Positions 1 through 6,441 of a stretch of 14,958 bases of DNA are shown piece by piece. The number at the start of each line of letters is the position of its first letter. The stretch's first letter is position 1. A program made the translations under genes and the position numbers. The notes under the pieces were generated by a model. It searched no databases. It worked only from the letters and a program-made list of their open reading frames with translations, and had not been told where the DNA came from. Source of the stretch: Thermoplasmata archaeon (lineage in GTDB: Archaea > Thermoplasmatota > Thermoplasmata > Lutacidiplasmatales > UBA184); the NCBI GenBank assembly GCA_030044475.1, contig JASHVP010000047.1, positions 1 to 14,958 of the forward strand, read 5' to 3'.

Positions 1-1
1 T

Positions 2-82
2 GCCGAGCTCTCGAAAAACCCCTGGCTCCGCGCGAAGGAGTCGAGGCGGCTCGAACGGCTCGTCCGCCTCCGCCGCTTCTGA
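2..82 (+). CDS. C-terminal end of an unidentified protein (partial)
   Basis: Only the last 26 codons and a TGA stop are inside the window. They read AELSKNPWLRAKESRRLERL followed by VRLRRF. Twenty-four of the 26 codons end in G or C, matching the strong third-position bias of the secure genes here, so this is very likely a real C-terminus and not a chance frame. The tail is basic and probably helical, with many Arg, Leu and Glu. No motif remains that identifies a family, so no function is proposed. It converges on the acetyltransferase gene, with about 420 bases between the two stop codons. Confidence 0.6.
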   Translation, partial: AELSKNPWLRAKESRRLERLVRLRRF

Positions 83-504
83 CCGTCGGGGCGGGACGAA
101 GCCCGACGTCGAGCGCCCCGCAACGACTCCGATCGCGCGGATGGGAAAGGAGGGAGACCGAGATTCCGCCCTCCTCTCGTCGCAGCGGTGCCCGGACCGC
201 GAAGAATCCCCCTCCGGAGCGACGGCCCGTCGACGAACCGCACAAGACACGACGGCGCGAGCAGATCGCCCGGAGGCTCGAGTCCCAGCGAGAGTTCCTC
301 TCCGTTCACCGGCCGGTCGCTTCGCAGCGGGTGGGACCCGCCGAGACCGCGGCGCTCCTGGTCCGGGTCCGGACGATGGCCGCGGATCCCATCGAGGTGC
401 TCCAGATCCGACGGATGGAGGTCCGGGGGACGGAACCGGATCTCCGGCGACCCGGCTGGCCGGTCCACACCCGCGCCCCCGGGCCCGACGGTTGGGTCCC
501 GATC
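83..504. other. Gene-free interval with a weak + strand coding-like signal
   Basis: No gene with a credible start, stop and composition was found here. From about 241 to 480, one + frame (codons beginning at positions 1 modulo 3) shows coding-like base periodicity: in the two 60-base blocks counted in full (241-300 and 361-420), G+C is about 70-75% at first, 40-45% at second and 85-90% at third codon positions. It translates to plausible stretches such as REQIARRLESQREFLSV and MAADPIEVLQIRRMEVRG. But that frame has no start codon before GTG at 331, which lies inside the signal, and no stop before 1962, well into the antisense of the next two genes. A decayed gene remnant is the best guess. 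No tRNA, repeat or terminator was recognised. Confidence 0.35.
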
Positions 505-1119
505 TCAACCGCTCCGGGCCCCGGATGTCCCGGGGGCCGGGCGACCTCGCGCCCGGGGGACTCTGCGGACGACGACCCACCGACGCATCGCGATCGGGCG
601 ACTCTTTCGGAACCCGGCCTTCAGAAACATGCCGAGGGTGCCGCTGCAGAGAAACGAGTTCGAGGTCCTCTCGGCGGTGTAGTCCTCGGGATAGGCTTCG
701 ACCGTTCCTCCTCCGGCGCGGGCGATGTACTGGAGCGCCTCGCGGAGGGCGAGCGAGGCGATCCCCTCGCCGCGGCGCTCGCGGTCGATGAAGAAGCAGG
801 TGATGCGCCAGTCCGGCCGCGTCCGGAGCCCCTTCTCGTACTCCTTTCGGCTCCGGATGTTCGGGAGCTCGTCCGGGGGCCCGAACTGGCACCACCCCAC
901 CGCTTCCGGTCCGTCGAAGACCAGGGCAGCATGCGCCCGGCCCGCGCGCACCCGGGCCTCCTTGAGCTCCCGATACCGACCGGCCCACCGCTTGTTCTCC
1001 CCCGGCTCGAGGTGGAAGGAGATGCACCAGCACCCGCCGAAGATCCCGTCGTGCTTCTCGACGAGCCGGGCGAAGGCGGGCCAGGTCGCGGTCGAGAGGG
1101 GCTGGGAGGTCAGGGTCAT
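505..1119 (-). CDS. GNAT-family N-acetyltransferase
   Basis: Predicted cytoplasmic acetyl-CoA-dependent N-acetyltransferase of 204 residues; the substrate cannot be told from sequence. The acetyl-CoA pyrophosphate loop is visible as FIDRERRGEGIASLAL (about residues 110-125), the R/Q-x-x-G-x-G/A signature following a beta strand (DWRITCFF). The C-terminal GNAT motif follows as SGTLGMFLKAGFRK (159-172), the usual strand-helix ending in an aromatic residue. The N-terminal part (CWCISFHLEPGENKRWAGRY) resembles a subgroup of uncharacterised GNATs. The ATG at 1119 is used because the N-terminal alpha/beta region begins directly after it. The fold seems complete near residue 187; the last 17 residues are rich in Arg, Gly and Pro and look like a stop-codon drift extension. 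The phosphatase gene lies 63 bases upstream on the same strand. The only AT-rich patch in that gap is GATATC at 1161-1166, a weak promoter candidate. Confidence 0.85.
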   Translation of the reverse strand: MTLTSQPLSTATWPAFARLVEKHDGIFGGCWCISFHLEPGENKRWAGRYRELKEARVRAGRAHAALVFDGPEAVGWCQFGPPDELPNIRSRKEYEKGLRTRPDWRITCFFIDRERRGEGIASLALREALQYIARAGGGTVEAYPEDYTAERTSNSFLCSGTLGMFLKAGFRKSRPIAMRRWVVVRRVPRARGRPAPGTSGARSG

Positions 1120-1182
1120 GGTCGTCGGGGGGCCCCCTCGAGGTGCGGCGGCTATGAGAGGATATCTGCCCGAACGGGCGGC

Positions 1183-1713
1183 TCAGACTCGAGTGCGGGC
1201 GTCCGCTACGCGGAGGACTTCGATCGACCGCGCGTGAGCTCCCTCGAACGAGAATCGAACGCCTTCCATGCACCGCAGGGCCCCGCCCCAGGGTCCGGGA
1301 TCGGCGTGCGGGAACGCGGACACCGCGGCGACTTCGGGAAGGCCGCCGTGCGTGACGATCAGGATCCCCTCCTCCGGGCGGACCTCGTCGATCGCTCGCC
1401 GAACCGAGTGCCACAGTGCGACGCCCAGCCGCCGCGTCGATTCGTTCCGTTGGAGCAGGACGCGCGCGCCGGCGAACGAGACCGGCCAGGCGCTCTGGAG
1501 CGCCGGGTCGCCTCCCGCAGGCCCCCAGGTGGGATCGATCCGCGGCGTCGGGTAGCCCATCGCCTCCGCCGTCTGGACCGCTCGTCGGGTCGGACTCGAG
1601 ACCACCAGACGGAACGGACCCGTGCGCCGCCCCTCGTCGGCGGCGAGGGCGCGGCCTTCGGCGGAGAGGTCCTCCTCGGGAATCGTCCGCACGCTGTGCC
1701 GACGCAACTCCAC
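1183..1713 (-). CDS. Histidine phosphatase superfamily (phosphoglycerate mutase-like) protein
   Basis: A 176-residue phosphohydrolase of the histidine phosphatase fold; the substrate is unknown. The first strand carries the catalytic histidine in VELRRHSVR (H6), where most members have RHG; here the glycine is serine. The second conserved arginine is in VVSSPTRRAVQTAEAMG (R43/R44), and the second catalytic histidine is in ILIVTHGGLPEV (H122). Length fits the small SixA/PhoE-like branch. Start: GTG at 1713 places the first strand at the N-terminus as the family expects, and a TATA-like ATTATTTC (1747-1754) lies about 38 bases upstream. An in-frame ATG at 1809 would add 32 Arg-rich residues, and the TATA box would then fall inside the gene. 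The oxidoreductase gene starts divergently at 1932. Confidence 0.82.
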   Translation of the reverse strand: MELRRHSVRTIPEEDLSAEGRALAADEGRRTGPFRLVVSSPTRRAVQTAEAMGYPTPRIDPTWGPAGGDPALQSAWPVSFAGARVLLQRNESTRRLGVALWHSVRRAIDEVRPEEGILIVTHGGLPEVAAVSAFPHADPGPWGGALRCMEGVRFSFEGAHARSIEVLRVADARTRV

Positions 1714-1746
1714 CCGACGCACGGCCGTGGCGAGGACTCCGGCCCC

Positions 1747-1754
1747 GAAATAAT
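1747..1754 (-). promoter_or_regulatory. TATA-like box of the histidine phosphatase gene
   Basis: On the minus strand this reads ATTATTTC in an otherwise GC-rich context. Its centre is about 38 bases upstream of GTG 1713, predicting a leader of about 12 bases. It argues against the longer ATG 1809 start. Confidence 0.4.
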
Positions 1755-1869
1755 GCCACCGACGCCCGGGGCCGACCCGCTCCGACCTCCGGGACGTCCG
1801 CTCCGACATGCCGGGGAACGAAGCGTCGATCCGTCCCGCTCGTTCCCCGCCGGCTCGGCCGCAGGTCAA

Positions 1870-1877
1870 CTATATTC
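1870..1877 (+). promoter_or_regulatory. TATA-like box of the MDR oxidoreductase gene
   Basis: CTATATTC, the most AT-rich patch between the divergent phosphatase and oxidoreductase genes. Centre about 58 bases before GTG 1932, predicting a transcript start near 1900 and a leader of about 32 bases that includes the AGGGAG ribosome-binding motif at 1921-1926. Confidence 0.5.
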
Positions 1878-1931
1878 GCGGCGCGGCGCTGCTCGCGGCG
1901 CCCCGCCCCGGCGCGGGAGAAGGGAGACTCG

Positions 1932-2981
1932 GTGCCCGGCCGTCGGAATCGGCGATGGCTGATCGCGAAACCGTGGAGCGGGCCTCTCTCGGAGGCGAAC
2001 TTCCGGTGGACGGAGTCGACGGTGCCTCCGGTGGCGGAGGGCCAGTTCCTGGTCCACAATCGATGGCTGTCGGTCGACCCGACGCAGGCCCTGGCGCTCC
2101 GCGCCGGGGATCCCCCGGGCAGCGCGGCGCCGGTGGGAGAAGCGCCGTGGTCATTGGCGGTCTCGCAGGTCCTCGAGTCCCGTCATCCGGAGTATTCGCC
2201 CGGCGACATTGTCCACGGCGAAATGGCGTGGGAGGACTATACGGTCACGGACGGGACCGGGTTCAATCCGGCGTTCCGGGTCCCGGACGGGGTCCCCCTG
2301 AACTGGGCGGCCGGGGCGCTCGGACTCACCGGATTGGTGGCCTACTTCGGGGTCCGCGAGGTCGCCCGGGCCCGACCGGGCGAGACGTTCGTCATCTCCG
2401 GCGCCGCGGGAGGCGTCGGTTCGATCGCGTCCCAGCTCGCCAAGATCTGGGGGTTGCGAGTGGTCGCGATCGCCGGGTCGGCGGCCAAGTGCGACTGGCT
2501 GGCCCGGGAGGCGCGCGTCGACGCCACGATCAACTACCGTCAGGAGGACGTCGGCCCGCGGCTCGCCGAGCTCTGTCCCGACGGGATCGACATCTTCTTC
2601 GACACGGTCGGCGGGCCGATCGTGGAGGTCGCCCTGGGACGACTGCGGCCCGGAGGTCGGGTGGTCCTGTGCGGGATCACCTCCCAATATCTGGCGGAGT
2701 CCCCCTCGCCGGGTCCCTCGAACCTGGTCCAGCTGATCATGGTGCACGGCCGCATCGAGGGATTCCTGGGTCGGGACTTCCTCCCTCGGCGCACCGAAGC
2801 GTTCGACGAGCTGCTCCCCCTGCTGCGGTCGGGCCGCCTCCAGTCGAAGGAGGACGTGCTGGTCGGCCTTCGACAGGCGCCGAACGGCCTCGCCCGTCTC
2901 CTGTCGGGGGGCAACGTGGGGAAGCAGTTGGTGCAGATGGACGACCCACCCGGCGACGCGCCCCCGGGACCGCCGGGCTGA
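1932..2981 (+). CDS. NADP-dependent medium-chain oxidoreductase, CurA/prostaglandin-reductase-like
   Basis: A 349-residue zinc-independent medium-chain dehydrogenase/reductase. By family it should reduce alpha,beta-unsaturated carbonyl compounds, or act as a quinone/enone reductase, using NADPH in the cytoplasm. The start resembles this subfamily (NRRWLIAK, then a segment ending NRWLSVDP, residues 43-50). The Rossmann motif is VISGAAGGVGS (154-164). The segment AIAGSAAKCDWL (179-190) contains the Ser/Lys pair that in relatives contacts the NADPH 2'-phosphate, followed by ATINYRQED (199-206) and the FFDTVGG turn (222-228). The end GNVGKQLVQM (327-336) is also typical. No Cys/His zinc-site cluster is present. 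GTG 1932 is chosen because AGGGAG lies 5 bases upstream and the conserved N-terminus begins within seven residues. It converges with the gene at 3025, 43 bases away. Confidence 0.9.
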   Translation: MPGRRNRRWLIAKPWSGPLSEANFRWTESTVPPVAEGQFLVHNRWLSVDPTQALALRAGDPPGSAAPVGEAPWSLAVSQVLESRHPEYSPGDIVHGEMAWEDYTVTDGTGFNPAFRVPDGVPLNWAAGALGLTGLVAYFGVREVARARPGETFVISGAAGGVGSIASQLAKIWGLRVVAIAGSAAKCDWLAREARVDATINYRQEDVGPRLAELCPDGIDIFFDTVGGPIVEVALGRLRPGGRVVLCGITSQYLAESPSPGPSNLVQLIMVHGRIEGFLGRDFLPRRTEAFDELLPLLRSGRLQSKEDVLVGLRQAPNGLARLLSGGNVGKQLVQMDDPPGDAPPGPPG

Positions 2982-3007
2982 CGCGCGCGCGGTCGGAGGA
3001 GCTCCGG

Positions 3008-3022
3008 CCGGCGGTCCGCCGG
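3008..3022. repeat. Perfect 7-1-7 inverted repeat between convergent genes
   Basis: CCGGCGG-T-CCGCCGG lies entirely within the 43-base gap between the convergent oxidoreductase and squalene-cyclase-like genes. It could form a short hairpin in either transcript. There is no T-tract beside it, so a terminator role is not supported. Confidence 0.4.
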
Positions 3023-3024
3023 TC

Positions 3025-4005
3025 TCAGGAGACGCGGGTCCGGGCGGCCTCGACCCGGGCGAGCACCGCCAGCGCCTCCACGGTCGCCCATCGGCTCGCC
3101 TCGCCCGGCGGCTCGAGGCGGAGCGGGAAGGCGGGCCACCGGATCCGGTACCCGCCCCGCTCCGGGTCCAGGTCCGGGTGGTCGGCGTCGAGGGCCCACG
3201 TCCCGTCCGCCCGCTGCTTCTCCCGGAGCCAGCGGAGGGCCGGACCGAGCCGGCGGTCGCGACCGTATCCCAGCCGCGTGAGGGTCCGGAGTCCGACCAG
3301 GACGTCGTAGTAGTAGTGGTTCGGGTAGTGGATGCGGAACCAGGGCGGGTACCGAGGGCCCCGCTCCTCCATCAGGTGGTGCCGCAGGAAGAAGTCGGCT
3401 CCCCGTTCGATCGACCGCTGCACCGCCACATCGCGCTCCTCGACCGGGATCTCGGCGAACGCCGCCAGTCCTTCCCACCCGTCGAGGGTGCCGGTCCGGG
3501 ACGGGCCGCAGTGCCAGCCCCCGTCGGGCTTCTGGGTGCGGAGGATCCACGCGATCGAGCGCTGGACCGCCGGGTGGTCGAGGAATCCGAACCGAAGCAG
3601 GGTCCGGACCGCGTTGCCGGTCACGCAGATCTCCCCGCTCGATCCGGAGAGGTCGCCGCCCTTCGCGCTCCATCGATCGAGCAGCAACTGGCCGGCCCGC
3701 CGGGCCCTCGGGTCGTCGCCGGTCACGCCGAGGTCTCCCAGGACGATCGCGATCCAGTTCGTGACGGCGTACTTCGGGAGGTAGAGGTCCCGCGCCGACG
3801 TCCCGGGAGAGGTCCAGTGCCCGTCGGGGTGCTGGAACGAGAGGAGGCGTTCGGCCCACCCGACCGCTCCGATGGCGCGTCGGGCCGATCGGACCCGGGG
3901 GTCGGAGGGAGGCCGGCCGTCGACCTCGGACCAGTAGCGCCAGCGCACGCTCGGGTCGGACCGGGGTCCGGTGAGCCAGCGGCGCACGGTCGAGGGGACG
4001 CGCAC
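3025..4005 (-). CDS. Prenyltransferase/squalene-oxidase-repeat (alpha/alpha barrel) protein
   Basis: A 326-residue, probably cytoplasmic protein built from the helical-hairpin repeats found in terpene cyclases and protein prenyltransferases. Three repeat motifs are visible: FQHPDGHW (57-64), TQKPDGGW (157-164) and KQRADGTW (263-270), plus an aromatic stretch NHYYYDVLVGLRTLTRLG (229-246). It is about half the length of a squalene-hopene cyclase, and I see no DXDD acid motif, so class II cyclase activity is unlikely from sequence alone. Similar short proteins are common in soil microbes with no assigned reaction. GTG 4005 is preferred because a TATA-like GGTTATC (4029-4035 on the minus strand) is centred 27 bases upstream, predicting a leaderless mRNA. 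Tryptophanase ends 57 bases upstream on the same strand. Confidence 0.8.
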   Translation of the reverse strand: MRVPSTVRRWLTGPRSDPSVRWRYWSEVDGRPPSDPRVRSARRAIGAVGWAERLLSFQHPDGHWTSPGTSARDLYLPKYAVTNWIAIVLGDLGVTGDDPRARRAGQLLLDRWSAKGGDLSGSSGEICVTGNAVRTLLRFGFLDHPAVQRSIAWILRTQKPDGGWHCGPSRTGTLDGWEGLAAFAEIPVEERDVAVQRSIERGADFFLRHHLMEERGPRYPPWFRIHYPNHYYYDVLVGLRTLTRLGYGRDRRLGPALRWLREKQRADGTWALDADHPDLDPERGGYRIRWPAFPLRLEPPGEASRWATVEALAVLARVEAARTRVS

Positions 4006-4028
4006 GGGGGGTCGAGCCGGACCCGACA

Positions 4029-4035
4029 GATAACC
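4029..4035 (-). promoter_or_regulatory. TATA-like box of the squalene-cyclase-like gene
   Basis: Minus strand GGTTATC, centred 27 bases upstream of GTG 4005. This spacing predicts transcription starting at or next to the start codon. It would let the gene be transcribed separately from tryptophanase. Confidence 0.4.
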
Positions 4036-4062
4036 CCGGGCGGGCGCGGACCGCCGTCCCGC

Positions 4063-5475
4063 TCACGCGGGGCGCGGGAGCACCTCGACGGCGGGCGACA
4101 CGGGCGCGAACCGGGCGGTGAAGTGGGGGAGCCGTTCGGGTCGATACGTCATCGTGAGGCCGCGGACCGCGTCCCGGCGAGCGTAGACCCGTCCGACCAC
4201 GTCGGCCACGTACGCGAGGTGGCTCGCGGAGTAGACGCGGCGAGGAATCGCCAGGCGGACGAGCTCGAGGGAGCGAGCGCCGGGCGGTCCGGGGTCCCCG
4301 AACATGATCGAGCCGACCTCCACGGCCCGGACCCCTCCCTCGCGATAGAGCTCGACGACGAGGGCCTGGCCGGGGAGCTCGTCGGCCGCGAGGTGGGGCA
4401 GGAACCGGCGGACGTCCAGGTACACCCCGTGGCCGCCGATCGGCTTGAACATCGGAACGCCGACGGCGTCGAGCCGCCCGGCGAGGTAGCGGACCTGGCC
4501 GATCCGATGCTCGAGGTAGTCGAGGTCGGTCGCTTCTTCCAGACCGACCGCGATCGCCCCGAGGTCGCGTCGGGCGAGTCCGCCGTACGTCGGGAACCCC
4601 TCGAAGAGGATGAGCGCCTCCTTCAGGCGCTCCGCGACCCGGCCGTCCCGCGTGGCGACGAAGCCGCCGATGTTGACGAGGCCGTCCTTCTTCGCGCTCA
4701 TCGTCGCGCCGTCCGCCAGGTCGAAGAACGCCCGACCGATCTCGGCGATCGATCGGCTCGCCATCCCCGGTTCGCGCTCCCGGACGAAGTACGCGTTCTC
4801 GGCCCACCGGCACATGTCGACGTACAGCGGCACGCCCTGGGCCCGGCAGAGGCCGGCGACCGCCCGGAAGTTGGCCAGCGAGACCGGTTGCCCCGCGCCG
4901 GAGTTGTTGGTGAGGGTCACCATCGCCAGCGGGACGCGGTGCGGGCCGGCCGTCGCGAGCAGCTCCGCGAGGCGATCGACGTCGACATTCCCCTTGAACG
5001 GCACGTCGCTCTCGGGGTCGTAGGCCGCGGCGATCGCCAGGTTCCGCGGCTCGGCCCCCTGGTGCCGGACGTGCGCTTGCGTCGTGTCGAAATGCATGTT
5101 GTTCGGGACGATCGACCCCTCGGAGGCCAGCACGGAGAAGAGCAAGTTCTCGGCCCCCCGGCCCTGATGCGTCGGAAGGATGTGCGGGAAGCCGGTGAGC
5201 TCCCGCACGGCGGACTCGAACTCCGCGAAGTTGCGGCTGCCGGCGTACGACTCGTCGCCGAGCATGATCGCCGACCACTGCCGGTCGCTCATCGCGCCGG
5301 TACCGGAGTCGGTCAGAAGGTCGATCCGAACGTCGGCCGAGCGGAGGTTGAACAGGTTGAAGCCCGCTCGCTCGAGGGCCCGTTCGCGGTCCTCGCGGGA
5401 GGGGTTCGGGATCCGCTCGACGACCTTGGTCTTGTAGGGCTCGAACGGGAGCGCGGGGCTCTCGAGAGCGGTCAA
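4063..5475 (-). CDS. tnaA: Tryptophanase (tryptophan indole-lyase)
   Basis: PLP-dependent beta-eliminating lyase that would convert L-tryptophan to indole, pyruvate and ammonia in the cytoplasm. The 470-residue length matches E. coli TnaA. Visible family blocks: RIDLLTDSGTG (50-60), GDESYAGSRNF (73-83), PTHQGRGAEN (101-110), FDTTQAH (129-135), TLTNNSGAGQPVSLANF (187-203), DMCRWAENAYF (220-230), the PLP lysine in MSAKKDGLVNIGG (K263) and EGFPTYGG (292-299). Two sites argue for tryptophanase over tyrosine phenol-lyase: VEVGS (386-390), where TPL has an Arg after the Glu, and a His in LPHFTAR (H451), equivalent to TnaA His463. Start: TTG 5475 yields an N-terminus that aligns in length with TnaA, and a TATA box centred 26 bases upstream predicts a leaderless message; no ATG or GTG fits. 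There is therefore no room for a tnaC-like leader peptide. The same frame stays open upstream to 6213, but that part is antisense to the membrane gene. Confidence 0.93.
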   Translation of the reverse strand: MTALESPALPFEPYKTKVVERIPNPSREDRERALERAGFNLFNLRSADVRIDLLTDSGTGAMSDRQWSAIMLGDESYAGSRNFAEFESAVRELTGFPHILPTHQGRGAENLLFSVLASEGSIVPNNMHFDTTQAHVRHQGAEPRNLAIAAAYDPESDVPFKGNVDVDRLAELLATAGPHRVPLAMVTLTNNSGAGQPVSLANFRAVAGLCRAQGVPLYVDMCRWAENAYFVREREPGMASRSIAEIGRAFFDLADGATMSAKKDGLVNIGGFVATRDGRVAERLKEALILFEGFPTYGGLARRDLGAIAVGLEEATDLDYLEHRIGQVRYLAGRLDAVGVPMFKPIGGHGVYLDVRRFLPHLAADELPGQALVVELYREGGVRAVEVGSIMFGDPGPPGARSLELVRLAIPRRVYSASHLAYVADVVGRVYARRDAVRGLTMTYRPERLPHFTARFAPVSPAVEVLPRPA

Positions 5476-5497
5476 CGGCCCCGCGACCGGTCCGCCG

Positions 5498-5505
5498 CTT
5501 ATATG
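5498..5505 (-). promoter_or_regulatory. TATA box of tryptophanase
   Basis: Minus strand CATATAAG, one of the clearest TATA boxes in the window. Its centre is 26 bases upstream of TTG 5475, the distance expected when transcription starts at the first base of the start codon. Confidence 0.6.
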
Positions 5506-5550
5506 CCGCCGGAGGACGCGGTCGGCCCCGGCCGGGCCCCGGGGGGCGGC

Positions 5551-5564
5551 CGGCCCGCGGGCCG
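5551..5564. repeat. 14-bp perfect palindrome between divergent genes
   Basis: CGGCCCGCGGGCCG is an exact 14-bp palindrome in the 138-base region between divergent tryptophanase and the membrane-protein gene. It could be a protein-binding site, but the surrounding 50 bases are nearly all G and C, so chance symmetry is likely. Confidence 0.3.
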
Positions 5565-5568
5565 ATAG

Positions 5569-5576
5569 GTTTTCAA
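5569..5576 (+). promoter_or_regulatory. Weak TATA-like element of the membrane operon
   Basis: GTTTTCAA is the only AT-rich patch before ATG 5614, centred about 42 bases upstream, which would give a 16-base leader containing the GGAGGAGGT ribosome-binding site. The match to an archaeal TATA box is poor. Confidence 0.25.
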
Positions 5577-5598
5577 GCCCGAGGGCCCCGTTTTGCCC

Positions 5599-5607
5599 GG
5601 AGGAGGT
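5599..5607 (+). promoter_or_regulatory. Strong Shine-Dalgarno site
   Basis: GGAGGAGGT, six bases before ATG 5614, contains a perfect match to the archaeal 16S 3' end complement. It selects ATG 5614 over the in-frame TTG at 5593, which would lie upstream of the site. Confidence 0.6.
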
Positions 5608-5613
5608 CGCCGG

Positions 5614-6441
5614 ATGGCCACTGCCCTCCTCCCGCACTTTCGACGCCCGCCGCCCCTCTACCGCCTCGCGCGGGCGTTGCGGCGCGTCGGTCTGATCGTT
5701 CTCGTGCTGCTCGTCCTCGGCCTCGCCGTGGAGGTCTACTCGGTCTCGAAGGTCGTCGGCAGTTCGCCGGGCAGCTCCGGATTCTCGGCGCAATTCCTTC
5801 CGAACGAGACGTTCGAGCTCGCGGGGACGTTCCACGTGCCGAACTCCGGACCGCTGCCGATCACCGACTTCCGCCTGCACCTGCGACTCCTCGATGCCGC
5901 CGCGTCGTACCTGGGAGGTGCGACCGGGGGTCCGATCACCCTTGCCGGGGGTTCGAACACCTCGGTCCCGATCGTCGTCTACCTCCCGTTCGCGGCCGGC
6001 GGGGCGGTCTCGTCGCTGCTCACCGAGGACCAGACGCTCACCGTGCAGCTCTGGGCGAACGGCACCTACGGGTACCTCTTCCCCGCCGGAATCGCGACGT
6101 CGACGACCGACACGTGGGGAGCGCCGTTCGCCAACTACCAGGTGGCGACCGCCGCCGCGGGTCCGGGGAATGGCACGAGCGAGCTCGCGGTGACGATCTC
6201 GTATCAGAACCACGCTGGATTCGACGAGGTCGGGTCGCTCGACTTCGCGGTCCTCTCCGAGCGCGGCACGACCTGCGGCACCGGTAGCCTGCCGGTCGAC
6301 GTGCCGGCGCAGGGGAGCTTCAACGAACAGCAGACCGTCGCGATCGCGTCGGGATGCGCTCCGGCGGGCGGGTCCGTCACCGCGGCGCTCCTCGCGCCCG
6401 ACGACGTCGTGGTGCCGCTGCCGGCGGAGGCGGTCTCGTGA
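5614..6441 (+). CDS. Membrane-anchored extracellular protein, possibly LEA14/WHy-like
   Basis: 275 residues: a basic N-terminus (HFRRPPPLYRLARALRR), one hydrophobic segment (about 25-43, VGLIVLVLLVLGLAVEVYS) and a long outward-facing domain rich in Gly, Ser, Thr and beta-prone residues. Several N-glycosylation sequons are present (NETF, NTS, NGT twice), as expected for an archaeal surface protein. The segment ELAGTFHVPNSGPLPITDF, followed by ITLAGGSNTSVPIVVYLPF, resembles the beta-sandwich pattern of LEA14/WHy domains (a conserved NP-like turn, then a strand before a hydrophobic strand). The second half may be another copy (residues about 175-265, with Cys in TTCGTGS and SGCAP). This comparison is by eye and uncertain. 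It overlaps the next gene by four bases (GTGA), so the two products are probably co-translated and act together in the membrane. Their function is not known. Confidence 0.7.
   Translation: MATALLPHFRRPPPLYRLARALRRVGLIVLVLLVLGLAVEVYSVSKVVGSSPGSSGFSAQFLPNETFELAGTFHVPNSGPLPITDFRLHLRLLDAAASYLGGATGGPITLAGGSNTSVPIVVYLPFAAGGAVSSLLTEDQTLTVQLWANGTYGYLFPAGIATSTTDTWGAPFANYQVATAAAGPGNGTSELAVTISYQNHAGFDEVGSLDFAVLSERGTTCGTGSLPVDVPAQGSFNEQQTVAIASGCAPAGGSVTAALLAPDDVVVPLPAEAVS
6426..6430 (+). promoter_or_regulatory. Shine-Dalgarno site inside the upstream gene
   Basis: GGAGG, seven bases before GTG 6438 and within the end of the preceding coding sequence. It supports the GTG start and coupled translation through the GTGA overlap. 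Confidence 0.5.

Noticed and set aside
265..295. tRNA T-arm-like GGCTCGAGTCC
   Set aside because: The flanking bases do not pair as a five-base stem and no acceptor, D or anticodon arm can be built around it.
331..1962. 543-codon open + strand frame
   Set aside because: It is antisense to the acetyltransferase and phosphatase genes, which have clear motifs. Only the part before 504 shows any coding signal.
3307..3318. GTA trinucleotide repeat
   Set aside because: It is the antisense of consecutive Tyr codons (NHYYYD) in the squalene-like gene, not a microsatellite of interest.
3025..4005. Squalene-hopene cyclase
   Set aside because: Too short, and no DXDD catalytic motif seen.
2540..5278. 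912-codon open minus strand frame
   Set aside because: Arg/Pro-rich shadow of tryptophanase and the squalene-like gene in another frame, and antisense to the oxidoreductase at its end.
4063..5475. Tyrosine phenol-lyase
   Set aside because: The position that holds Arg in TPL is Val in VEVGS, and the C-terminal motif has the tryptophanase His (LPHFTAR).
3178..5568. 796-codon open + strand frame
   Set aside because: Codon-aligned antisense of two genes with recognised motifs; no motif of its own.
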